Shown one piece after another: positions 45,658-55,364 of a stretch of 64,000 bases of DNA. The stretch covers positions 1-64,000 of the forward strand of contig MU270138.1 of the NCBI GenBank assembly GCA_021432635.1, written 5' to 3'. Positions within the stretch are counted from its first letter, which is position 1, and each line of letters opens with the position of its first letter. The notes beneath the pieces were generated by a model. It made no database searches. It was not told where the DNA came from and saw only the letters and a list, made by a program, of their open reading frames with translations. This DNA is from Thozetella sp. PMI_491 (taxonomy: Eukaryota > Ascomycota > Sordariomycetes > Chaetosphaeriales > Chaetosphaeriaceae). A program made the position numbers and the translations under genes.

Positions 45658-46074
45658 GACACATCATCTCCTAAACTCTATAAACTTGATACCCCTGCCG
45701 GTGCCGCCGCTCCCGTCCCCGCCCAAGTCTGAGGACGAGGACGACAAGGATGACGTGGACAACAATAATAGTATTACCAGTTGATAGAATGAAACAAGAG
45801 TCCTATTTTTGATGGCGTAATGACTGTGTTTACGCCTAAACCAAGTTTCTATTTTCGGTTCCAGTATGCATGTAGACTCTACACAGTGCACAAGGGTCAA
45901 AATCCACCGGATATCTCCCTCCTGCTTCACTCATTAGTAGCAGGCGAGACCGCCGAGGCTAGGTCCTAACGCCCCGAGCCTCACAGCCGACGTCTATCAC
46001 ATGGCAGGTCCCGACGATCCCGCCTTTGCACGGCGCTTCTGGGGAGGATGGCGCATGGTACATCCCTTTCCCAC
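45658..46074. other. Spacer downstream of VAS1
   Basis: Contains the VAS1 3' flank (minus strand) and the possible frame remnant described for the neighbouring fragment. Nothing else is seen. Confidence 0.4.
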
Positions 46075-49000
46075 CTACTGCTTCAAAGACAGCTTCTCGA
46101 ACTGGGCAATGGTCTCCTTCAGATTTTCTGCGGTGATCTCGGCAGTGGCTAGCTTGGCGTATTCTTGGTCGCGGATGGCCTCGCTTGTGCGCTCCTTCCA
46201 GTCGCTGCTCTCGACCACCTTGCGCTGCTTGGACACGTTCTCGACGGCCTTGGTCAGCTTCTCCTTGGTCTTGGCGATCAGGGTGGCGTCGACGGTCTCG
46301 GCGACGTCTAGGAAGACGGTGATTGTGTTCGAAGCCGTGTACACGGCAGAGCCCGGCGGGACGGCCTCGGCGTCCTTGAGGATTGTGATGGTGCCGATGG
46401 CCTTGGTGGACAGGGCGCGAACCTGCGCCTGCTCGGCCTCGATCAGAGCCTGCTGGGCGGCGTCGGTGGCGACAATGTAGGCCTTGCCGTCCTGCTTGAC
46501 GTTGTAGTCGGACAGGAGCGAGCGCACACCGCGAGAGCAGTCGAGTAGAATACCGTACTGCTCGGCCGCCGCTTCGTCGCGGAGGGCCTCAGTATAGGTA
46601 GGGTACGACGCCACGACGATGGACGGGGTCGCATCCTCGGGACGGCGCGGAAGCCGCTGCCACAGCTCCTCCGAGACGAAGGGCATGAAGGGGTGGATTA
46701 GCTTCAGTCCGCCTTCGAGCGCCGTGTACAGCGTGTCGACGGCGCTCTTCTGCTCCTCGGGCGTGCCGTCCGAGATGATGACCTTGGAGTTCTCGATGTA
46801 GACGTCACAGAGAGACTCGAGCCAGTACTGGTAGACGATCTGCGACGAGCGCGAGAACTCGCGGGCCTCCAGCGCGTTGTGGATGTCCTGGGCCGCCACG
46901 TTGAACTTGTGGAGGATCCATCGCTCAGGCAGCGTCTCCTTGCCCGTCTTGTCTGCCGTCTTCGGCGGCACGTAGCCGCTGGGCAGCTTGCCGAGGACGT
47001 ACTTGGTGGCCTGGTAGATCTTGTTACCTGCGAGACTTGGTTAGCACCTAGGCAAGGGCGGAGGAGCAAGGGAAGCGCTCACAGAACCGCCGGTAGCCAG
47101 CCATCTGCTTGATGTCGAAATTGATATCGCCGCCGCCGGTCGTGTAGTTAATCAAGCTGAAGCGGAGGGCGTCTGTGCCGCACTCCGGGATACCCTGGGG
47201 GAAACTTTCCTTCTGGTTCTTGCTGGCGATGTCATACTCCTTCTCGTCGAGGTTGCCGAGCTTCAGCTTCTCCTGAAGTGCCTCAAGTGTGCAGCCGTCT
47301 ATGACATCCACCGGGTCGATGACGTTGCCGAGACTCTTGGACCTAGATTTCTGTCAGCTTTTCCCCACAGCGAACTGCCGAGACCGGGAGGCACTCACAT
47401 CTTGCGTCCCTGAGCATCGCGGATGAGGGAGTGCGTGTACACCTCCTTGAAGGGAACCTTGCCCGTGAGAGCGATGCTGAGCATGATCATGCGAGCCACC
47501 CAGAAGAACAAGATGTCCCAGCCGCTGCCCATTTGTCAGTATGGATCCTGAGAGGAAGAATGTGTCCGGAGGGGGCTACGTACGTTTCGAGGACGGAGGT
47601 CGGGAACAGCTCGCGAAGGTCCTGGGTCTCCTTCGGCCAGCCGAGCGTAGCAAACGGCCACAGACCAGATGAGAACCACGTATCGAAGACATCCTCATCC
47701 TGGTGTAAGGTGAACTCCTTGCCAGGGTACTTGGCAGCGGCCTTCGCCTTGGCGTCGGCCTCGTTCTTGGCCACGATCCACCGCTCCTCAACCTCAGGCC
47801 CCTCAGCCTCGCCGACGAACTTGACGTAATAGGCGGGGATCCGCTGTCCCCACCACAGCTGGCGCGACAGGCACCAGTCGTTGATACCCTCGAGCCAGCG
47901 GAAGTAACTCTTCTCGGAAGACTCGGGGCGGATCTTGATATCGCCGTCGCGGACGGCCGCGATGGCGGGCTTTGCCAGGTTCTCCATGCGCATCCACCAC
48001 TGGGGCTTAAGGAGGGGCTCGACGACGTCCTTGGACTTGCTGCAGAGCCGGATGCTCATGGGGTTGTTTTCCTTCTTCACGAAGAGGCCTAGCTTGGTCA
48101 ACTCCTCCAGGAGGTTGTACCGAGCGTCGTAGCGCTTCTGGCCCTCAAAACGTCCCGCATTCTCGTTCATCGTGCCGTTATCGTTGAGGATGTTGATGGA
48201 CTCAAGTTTGTGCCGCACGCCCATGCTGAAATCGTTCTGATCGTGGGCGGGAGTGATCTTGACGGCGCCGGTACCGAAGTCCTTCTCGACATATGTATCC
48301 GCAATGATGGGGATCTTCCGGTCTAGGAACGGGTGCCGGATGAATTTACCCACGAGGTGCTTGTAGCGCTCGTCGTCGGGGTGGACGGCCACGGCCGTAT
48401 CGCCGAGCATGGTCTCGAGACGAGTGGTAGCGATCTCAATCGTCTCATCGGAACCCTCAATGGGGTACTTGAAGTAGGTGAGCACTCCAAACTCCACTTT
48501 CTGTGTAGCCGCTGAAGTCAGCATGGCGCCCCTGGACAATGACAGAGTTATCTCCATACCCTGTCGTACCCGGGGACGTCTAGAAGCGTCCTTCCTGGGA
48601 GCTCCTTTGTGTCGACCTCGAGGTTCGATATCGTTGTGTTGAGCTTCACGGACCAGTTCACCAGCTTGTTGTCACGGTAGATCTAAAGCCGGGTTAGCCC
48701 TGAAAGAGTAAAGAACGCGACCAGGGCTATTTGCACGCGAGCTATGCTCTTTCCCAGGGTACTCACAAGGCCATCGCTGTGCAGCTTGACGAAGGACTCG
48801 AGGACAGCCTCGGTGAGCTGGGGGTCCATGGTGAAGGCCTCTCTTGTCCAGTCAAATGACCCACCGCTGCCGAGCTGTCAATACCTTGTACTTCTTGCAT
48901 AGAGTGCGAAAGGAAGGCAGAGGGGAAAATAGGGCGACATACAGACGCCGCAGCACCTTGTTGATCTTGGTGTGGTACTCCTCCTTCCATTCGAGGGCTC

Positions 49001-49915
49001 GCTCTAGGAACTTCTCGCGGCCGAGGTCGTGGCGGGTGGTACGCTCTCTCCTCCACAGCATGTTCTCGATGACGCTCTGGGTGCTGATACTGGCGTGGTC
49101 GCATCCGGGCAGGAACAAGGTAGAGAAGCCGCGCATCCGGTGCCATCGGATCAGCAGGTCCTGGAGGGCGGTGCCCAGCGCGTGGCCGCAGTGAAGAGCG
49201 CCGGTGACGTTGGGCGGCGGGATGGGGATGACGAAAGAGCCCGGGGCCAGCTTTGTGCCCTCAGGCGTGAACTTGGGCTGGAAGAAGCCCTCCTTCTCCC
49301 ACCAGGCGTTCCAGGCCGACTCGACGGCAGCTGGGTGGTAGGCGGAGTGGTGCGGGGCCTCGAGGTCGCCCAGGATCTTCTTCTCGCCGGCCGGGGTCTT
49401 TTCTACGTACGCAGGCAGCACCTCAGCCTGAGGGAGGTGGCCGATGTCAGCATCAGGGCTCTGCAAGTCGCCGGGGGCTCGGCCACGGGGTTCCCCTCCT
49501 CCGGGGGAGAAGAGGGATGGAGGGCATCGAGGCATACCTTCTTCTTCTCGGCGGCCTTCTTGCTAACATTGGCGGCGATGGCATCGGCCTTGGCTTTCTT
49601 AGCCAGGAGCTTCGCAGCCTTCTCGGCCTTCTGGCGCTCCTTCTCGGCCTTCTTGTCCTTGGCTTTTTGGCTCTGGGCAGGGTCGGTCGGGGCGCCCTCG
49701 GCGGCGGCGGCCGTGGCGGGGTTGGTGTCGGCGGGGGCAGTCGACGCCGCTGCCCCTTCGGCGGGATTGGAAGCCATGGTTACACTTGTGGTATGGATTC
49801 GACGAGGCCTGCTTCGTGTGTAGGCAATTAGGGTTCGGGTGGTTGATAGACCAGAATTGGGGTGCAGCGGTCTACGTTGCAGCGCTCGAAGAAATACACG
49901 AGCCGCCAAAACCAT
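46075..49915 (-). CDS. VAS1: Valyl-tRNA synthetase, mitochondrial and cytosolic
   Basis: Eight exons: 49915-49538, 49427-48943, 48866-48767, 48682-48560, 48500-47584, 47524-47399, 47342-47083 and 47027-46075. The product is 1113 aa from ATG 49915, or 1067 aa from ATG 49777. The class Ia HIGH motif appears as [15 protein letters not shown], and KMSKS as RKMSKSLGNV split by intron 6. The editing domain is in exon 5 ([19 protein letters not shown]), followed by the catalytic half ([30 protein letters not shown]), the anticodon-binding helices and a C-terminal coiled arm. The first 46 residues are Arg/Ser/Thr-rich without acids, a mitochondrial targeting peptide. The second Met begins [10 protein letters not shown] and a Lys/Ala-rich extension. 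This fits the one-gene, two-start arrangement known for yeast VAS1 and Neurospora cyt-20/un-3. Confidence 0.95.
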
Positions 49916-49932
49916 CCCGAGTCGCCTTGGGT

Positions 49933-49940
49933 TGACTCAT
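49933..49940. promoter_or_regulatory. GCN4/CPC1-type site TGACTCAT near the VAS1 start
   Basis: Exact match to the bZIP general-amino-acid-control core, 18 nt upstream of the first VAS1 ATG. Aminoacyl-tRNA synthetase genes are known targets of Gcn4/CPC1 in fungi; action at this site is inferred. Confidence 0.5.
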
Positions 49941-50092
49941 AAAGCTACCAGCGAATGGTGTGGTGGGCTCTTTTTTTTTGGCTGCCACAGTCCAAGCCGA
50001 TTCATCCTGCATGCGGGGCACGTGCGTTAGCGGTTTGAGAGCTCGAAGGCCCTGAGGGTATAAAATATACGATAAAATAGGCCAAAGCTTCA

Positions 50093-50112
50093 GTCACGTG
50101 TTGAGTCACGTG
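50093..50112. promoter_or_regulatory. Tandem GTCACGTG E-boxes overlapping TGAGTCA
   Basis: GTCACGTG occurs at 50093-50100 and again at 50105-50112, twelve bases apart. The second copy overlaps TGAGTCA (50102-50108). GTCACGTG is the Cbf1-type core and TGAGTCA the Gcn4/CPC1 core. The pair lies about 180-200 nt upstream of the VAS1 start. A third CACGTG is at 50019-50024. Confidence 0.5.
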
Positions 50113-50802
50113 CTACAAACCCTGGTTTTCTTTGTCGTTTCCATCTTCTGTCCAGTGTAAATGGGCCTAGGATATAATGAGCGGATGCTTCGTGCCTCTT
50201 AACTCCATGAATGAGCGTGTGCTCCTACCCATCATGGACAAGCAATGACATTGGGGGTGGCGGCGAGGTTGACCTGAGGTGCTGGTGTTAGTCATTCAGC
50301 CCAAGGAAAGAGCACAGGAGTGGGAGAGGGGCACCACTCCATACACCCTCATTTGCCCTGAGTCAAGCAGGACTGGCCGTTCATCTGCTATCATCAATGC
50401 TCTCCATCCAAACCCCATCCGCGTGGAAGGTAAGCGGCATGACCCGGCTCTGCACTTTAATTTTGCAGACCCGTCCGCTGCTCTTGATAATACGTTCTTC
50501 GGAGAGCTCCCCTCGACTGTCTCCACCTCGACAGGATGGTGCACGCGGGTGTTTTCTCTTAATTGTGCCCGCCAAGATTCCGCCAATCGTAGCAGGGAGC
50601 CCATCTCCGCCTCCTAGCCCTGATGTCACCCGTTCATATCGAGCGCCCCTGTTCGTGGGCAGAGATACTCCGCTGTCTTGTGCTGCAAATCCCAATGTGA
50701 CCATGCGCCGGCAGTCTGGGAAGGCGAGGAGGCTTGCAGTCCGGGGTTACCGTTCTTCGAGAAACCCGGATACGGCCTGGGCTGTGGGGGTGTTAGTAGA
50801 AG

Positions 50803-50810
50803 TATAAGAA
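50803..50810 (+). promoter_or_regulatory. TATA-like box of the GH12 gene
   Basis: TATAAGAA, 138 nt upstream of the GH12 ATG and followed by a C/T-rich leader with CCCCTT words. The spacing fits a TATA-driven, inducible cellulase-type promoter. Confidence 0.45.
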
Positions 50811-50940
50811 AGAGCACGATGGCCTCCTGTAGGTGGTATGATGCTGTTGCCAACCGCACCTGTCAAAGAGAATCCCTGGTTCTGCCCCTTCTTGCCCTCT
50901 CCCCTGAGCGTAAACATCGAGCCTGCTGCACCAGCCAACT

Positions 50941-51745
50941 ATGAAGGCGTCCTTTGCCCCCCTTCTGCTCGCCGGCCTAGCCGCTGCGACGCCGACCCCG
51001 TCCCTCGTTGAGCGGGCCAGCACGACGTGTGATCAGTGGGGCTCTTTTACAACCGGAAGCTACATTCTGTACAACAACCTCTGGGGCAAGGATTCCGGAA
51101 CTGGGAGCGAATGCACCACGTTGAACAGCCTCTCCGGGAACACGCTATCCTGGTCAACCAGCTGGTCGTGGAGCGGCGGCTCGTCGAGCGTCAAGTCGTA
51201 CCCCAACGCCGTGCTCCAATTCTCGGCCAGGCAGCTCTCTGCTATCAGTTCGATCCCGACGACCTGGAAGTGGAGGTGAGCCAAGTCCTTTTGTTCGGGA
51301 TACGTAGGGCGCCAGGGATCGCTGACTGACCCTTCCCCATAGCTATACCGGAACCTCGGTGGTCGCCGACGTTGCCTATGACCTCTTCACCTCGAACTCG
51401 TGTGGCAGCACTACCGCCGCCTATGAGATCATGATCTGGCTGGACGCCCTCGGCGGCGCTGGCCCCATCTCGTCGACTGGCAGCACCATCGCTACGCCCA
51501 CCATCGATGGCGTCTCGTGGAAGCTGTACAAAGGCCCCAACGGTAGCATGACCGTCTTCAGCTTCGTCGCCTCGACCGCGCAGACGAGCTTCAGCGGCAA
51601 CCTCCATGACTTCCTCGCGTATCTCACCTCTAATCAAGGTCTCCCGTCTAGCCAGTGCCTCTACAGCCTAGGCGCTGGCACGGAGCCGTTTACCGGGTCG
51701 AATGCTGTCTTCACTACCTCGGCCTACTCGGTCTCCATTAGCTAG
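50941..51745 (+). CDS. Secreted endo-beta-1,4-glucanase, glycoside hydrolase family 12
   Basis: Two exons (50941-51275, 51343-51745), 245 aa. The first 16-20 residues ([20 protein letters not shown]) are a signal peptide. The mature protein has the GH12 beta-jelly-roll pattern: [38 protein letters not shown] and [12 protein letters not shown]. The nucleophile is E140 in [12 protein letters not shown], and the general acid/base is E226 in [12 protein letters not shown]. They are 86 residues apart, close to the spacing in Trichoderma Cel12A. No carbohydrate-binding module is present. The family cleaves internal beta-1,4 bonds of cellulose or xyloglucan with retention. The choice between endoglucanase and xyloglucanase cannot be made here. 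CreA-like sites and a TATA-like box lie upstream. Confidence 0.94.
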
Positions 51746-52896
51746 ACGGCCAATCAGGCAGTAATCTGGCGGTTGCTGGTCGACTGCTGGTCGACTTGTA
51801 GCAAACGCCCATTTTCCGTACATATTCTCTTTTTGGCTAAGGGCCGAGGTCGTGTAAATAAGATGGCTCTGGGTTCCCTAGCAGGAAATCCGAGCTGTAC
51901 CGAACAGCAGCATTGAAGAAACGTTGTCGAATTGTGCTGCCTCTGCCTCTCAACTCTATCATAAATGCTGGGGATATAGTCAACAGCCTGCTTCGACAGT
52001 GACAAAATCCGTACCTGATTTGAATACCGTGAGTAATCGTCATCATTATATCAACTACAAGCTCTGATAAGGCGCCATGTAATGATCTAATGATCCTCTT
52101 AATGATCCTTCAAGGTGTCTGGTATAGAGGATGTTGAAAGAATAGTAAGTGGTGGTGCATTGTCAACATTTGAAGGAGCTGGGTTGTATGATCAGAACAA
52201 ACCCCTGTCGGCCCGAGTCGTCAGCAGCTCACTCGGTTCATGACAGAAGTGCTATTATGCTTAGAGATTCCGGCTAGTATCCATCGCGTCAACCTCCGTC
52301 GTGCGGTTTAATATCTACCCAGCCTCCACATGAGTCCTGCCAAGGACAAGCTACCTTCCACACATAATGCTAGGAAATCCGACATAACACCCCCTATAGA
52401 ATGTTGCAGTTCCAAAAATGTCCCGGGAAATGGGGGCAGTAAAGGCTAATGTCTTATCTATATGTCCAGGTTCGAGAAATCTAATCGACTTCCTAGATGA
52501 CAGGAATAGGTGCTGAACACCATGTCTGGCGGCAACGGTTGTTTATAGGCAATAGAACCTTGCGGCAAACAAGCCTTGTTGCTATTAAAATCGGTATGGC
52601 CCAATTTTCTTGGGCGCACGATGTTGCAGTCGAACAGCGATGGGGGGGCTTGCTAGGCGTATTGGGTCGCACGCGAAGGAGTTAGAAAGCTGGGATAGAA
52701 TGAAACTTTGCTGTACCTTCGTAGGGTGGGCCTATATGTTAGCGGCTGATGGACGTATTGTCCCTGTGGCCAGAGATGGTATCTGCGGTATGGCTGCAGT
52801 CGTATGTACGTTCCCCACGCTCCCTGTCTCCACGATAGAAAGATAGACTAACACATTACATAAAGGGTCCAAAATCATCTTGTAAAGATGCGCGGT
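51746..52896. other. AT-richer spacer between the GH12 and F-box/LRR genes
   Basis: The GH12 3' flank contains an 11-bp tandem repeat (51775-51796). Further right there are three TAATGATC words within 52080-52110 and several short AT-rich stretches. No gene is supported. Confidence 0.5.
51775..51796 (+). repeat. Tandem 11-bp repeat GCTGGTCGACT x2
   Basis: Two perfect adjacent copies about 30 nt after the GH12 stop codon, in the presumed 3' UTR. Probably a small replication-slippage duplication. Confidence 0.85.
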
Positions 52897-55364
52897 TCAC
52901 CGCCAATGCTTCGAGTCGTGGTAATGCCGCATTGTGTTCGCGACCGAGACCTCCAGGCAGCCCGTCCAATGGAAGTGCGGTGCCCCGAGGGGAATATCCT
53001 TCTTCCCCGCCGCCTCCTGGGCAGCAACGTAGGCCGCTCTGGTCTGGAGGCGATACTGCTTGATGGCAGCTACCACATCACGCATTCCTTTCATCTCAGC
53101 CGTCGAGGGCCGAGGAAACCTCGTAGGGACCAGCATCGCATCCCAGGCCGCTGAGAAGATGAACGAACCCGGGGGCACACCGGCCGCAATGTGACACGGT
53201 GAAGCTGGAACGATGGCGTCATGGAGAGAGGGGTCTTGCAAGAGAGACATGTATTCGTTGACGGCCCTGTGCGGACCGCGGATGCCAGGTCCAATCCACA
53301 CGGGAACAGTAAAAGTCTTTCCATTCCACTCGCAAGCCTTCTCGACATGCTCCCCGCAGGTTTCGGTATATGGAAGGTGTCGCAGTCGGCCCGAATCCTG
53401 TCCGTGAGATTCCGACTGCTGGCGAGCGGTGTCTTCGGTGGCGGACTGCGACTTCTCGGCTACCGGCAAGGATTCCCAACCGCCGTCTCCGAAGAAACTA
53501 AAATCTTTCGCGGCCATTTCCATCATGTCTTCAGGCCTGAAATCTTCTCCGTCCGAGTCCTCGAGCTCCTGGCTCGGGTCGTGCTCGAACTCGAGATGAA
53601 TGTGCCGAATGCCGGGCAGGATCGACGGGCCCCGTCGGGAAGAGACACGAGCGTCTTGGATGGCCCGCTCCTGGATCGACGCGAGCTTGAGGAAGGAAAT
53701 CAGCGCATTGGTGACTGGCCCGCTGGAATACCTGGGAATCTCGGCCAAAGTGAGAGAACGAAGTCGGGGGTTCATGTCCGGGACGAAAGCCTGTGGGTAT
53801 GCTGTTCTCACTCTCTCCAGGATTGCCGTCTCGGAGATCCAAATGTTTGCCATGGCGATAGCATCCTTTAGCTCCACAGAAAGCACCTGAGTAACCAGAG
53901 AATGGTGTGTGCGTAGGACTTGGAGATTGGGGGAGAATAGGGGTCGGAAAAGATGTGCCGCACCAACCGTGCCAGAGAGCCTCGCCCCGGTTCTGGCCGT
54001 AGACATGCGCAGCGGGGTTGGGGGGACACGGAACGACGGCGACACGCACTCGAGGTGCTCCAGCCGGCCGCCAGAGGCCCTGATCAGCCTCTCGATGGCC
54101 TTCGCAGAGAGATGGTTATCATTCAGGTGGAGATGTGATATGCCGCTATGGGCAGAGCAGATGTCCAAAAAATCTACGTCATCGACGCTCGGGATGGGAG
54201 ACCCAACGGCACCCGCCAGTATGGCCTTCATCGACTCGGCAGTGTCTGGCCTGGTTAAGGATCGGCCATCCGTCCGGAGGTGTTGATCCTCCTGGGGTCC
54301 CGCCCCGTGTGACTCGACGTATACCGGTGCATCCGCGAGGTACCGGTGCGAGTGACTAAATGTCCCGCTCCACGATGACTCTTTGATGAAACTAAAAGGC
54401 CCATGGGAGTCGGTCCCCATGACCAACTGTGTCTCTACTCTCCCCTCGACGTCAAAATGAGAGTCAGACCGTAGGGTGTGGCTCGGGAAGGAGTAGCGGA
54501 CGACGTAGTCGACTACTGCGTCAGTCAAATTGTTTCGGCTGAGGTCGATGCTCCACAGGCGGTCGTCGAACGTCTTCAGGAGCGCAACCGCCGTCGTGTC
54601 GTCTATCTCGCGGCCCCGCGCCTTGAGGACACGAAGGCTTGGCAGCTGTCTTGGTCCCAGTAATCCCTGGGCGATCGAGCTCTTGATGGAGCCTGGGATA
54701 CCGGAGATGTCTAGATACACTAGATTTCTGAGATATGGGGACTCGAAGAATGTAGAAGGTAGCCTTATACGGCAGTGCGGAATGCTCAGCACGTGGGGGC
54801 CCTTGAAGCCGGATTGCTTCGACACGTCAGGGACTGCGACCTTTCCTAGAACGCTCGGATCGACCTCCGGGTGGCCGTCGAGGAGAATGCATTGCAGGCT
54901 GGGAAAGAGGGCGGGCAGGGACGGGAAACTAGCGGCGATGTTCCGCTCGCTGGCATCCACCGAGAAGACAGCGTCGCCGGTGGCAAAGCCCCGAAAGTCA
55001 AGAGAACGCACGAGCGAGCGCGTTGCAGTTCTGACGAGCCTCGCATGCTTCACGATGAAACGAAAATACCACTCAAGATCTGCACGCTGATTAGCAAGCT
55101 GTCTTGGGGCCGAGGGGGGGGGGGGGGAGAAAGGCGTGGCCCGCTGGAATGTGGCCCGAGGGGGTTCTTGCCGTGATCTGGGTCTAGCCCGAGCACACGA
55201 GCTGCTGTCAGGGGATCATTCCAGAGACGCGGTGCAAATTGATTGTAAAATCGCGACGACACGCGGCAGAGACGTGCATAGTGCTTCACGGCGACATGTG
55301 GTGCTACCAGCTCGAGCCAGTCCGGGCCTTGGGTGGCTTCTTGGTATGAGGGAAGGGATGCCAT
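52897..55364 (-). CDS. F-box-like / leucine-rich-repeat protein
   Basis: Two exons (55364-55172, 55079-52897), 791 aa. Exon 1 begins MASLPSYQEATQGPDWLELV and continues with an F-box-like helix set (HYARLCRVSSRFYNQFAPRL, then WNDPLTAARVLGLD). Exon 2 resumes with DLEWYFRFIVKHARLVRTAT, then leucine-rich segments such as LRNLVYLDISGIPGSI, LPSLRVLKARGREIDD, LWSIDLSRNNLTDAVV and ISHLHLNDNHLSAKAI. The only junction that keeps both frames uses a GC donor (CACG|GCAAGA) with a GCTAATC branch and GTGCAG acceptor. The combined length is a whole number of codons. The combination suggests an SCF ubiquitin-ligase substrate receptor, but the F-box is weak and the substrate unknown. Confidence 0.8.
55080..55171 (-). 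other. Candidate GC-AG intron of the F-box/LRR gene with a G13/C13 tract
   Basis: A 92-nt interval from GCAAGA to GTGCAG on the minus strand, containing 13 consecutive C on the coding strand (G13 at 55114-55126 on the plus strand). No GT donor nearby gives a better frame. Confidence 0.6.

Larger units (their letters stand above)
49916..50940. promoter_or_regulatory. Divergent promoter between VAS1 and the GH12 gene
   Basis: The VAS1 side (49916-50115) carries TGACTCAT at 49933-49940, TGAGTCA at 50102-50108 and three CACGTG E-boxes. The GH12 side has CCGGGG (50741-50746) and GTGGGG (50784-50789), which fit the CreA/CRE-1 core, and a TATA-like element. No coding sequence is seen between. Confidence 0.55.

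Noticed and set aside
42798-46074. A transposon or viral relic in the AT-richer region around the tRNA
   Set aside because: I found no reverse-transcriptase, integrase or transposase motifs and no terminal repeats by eye; a repeat-library search would decide.
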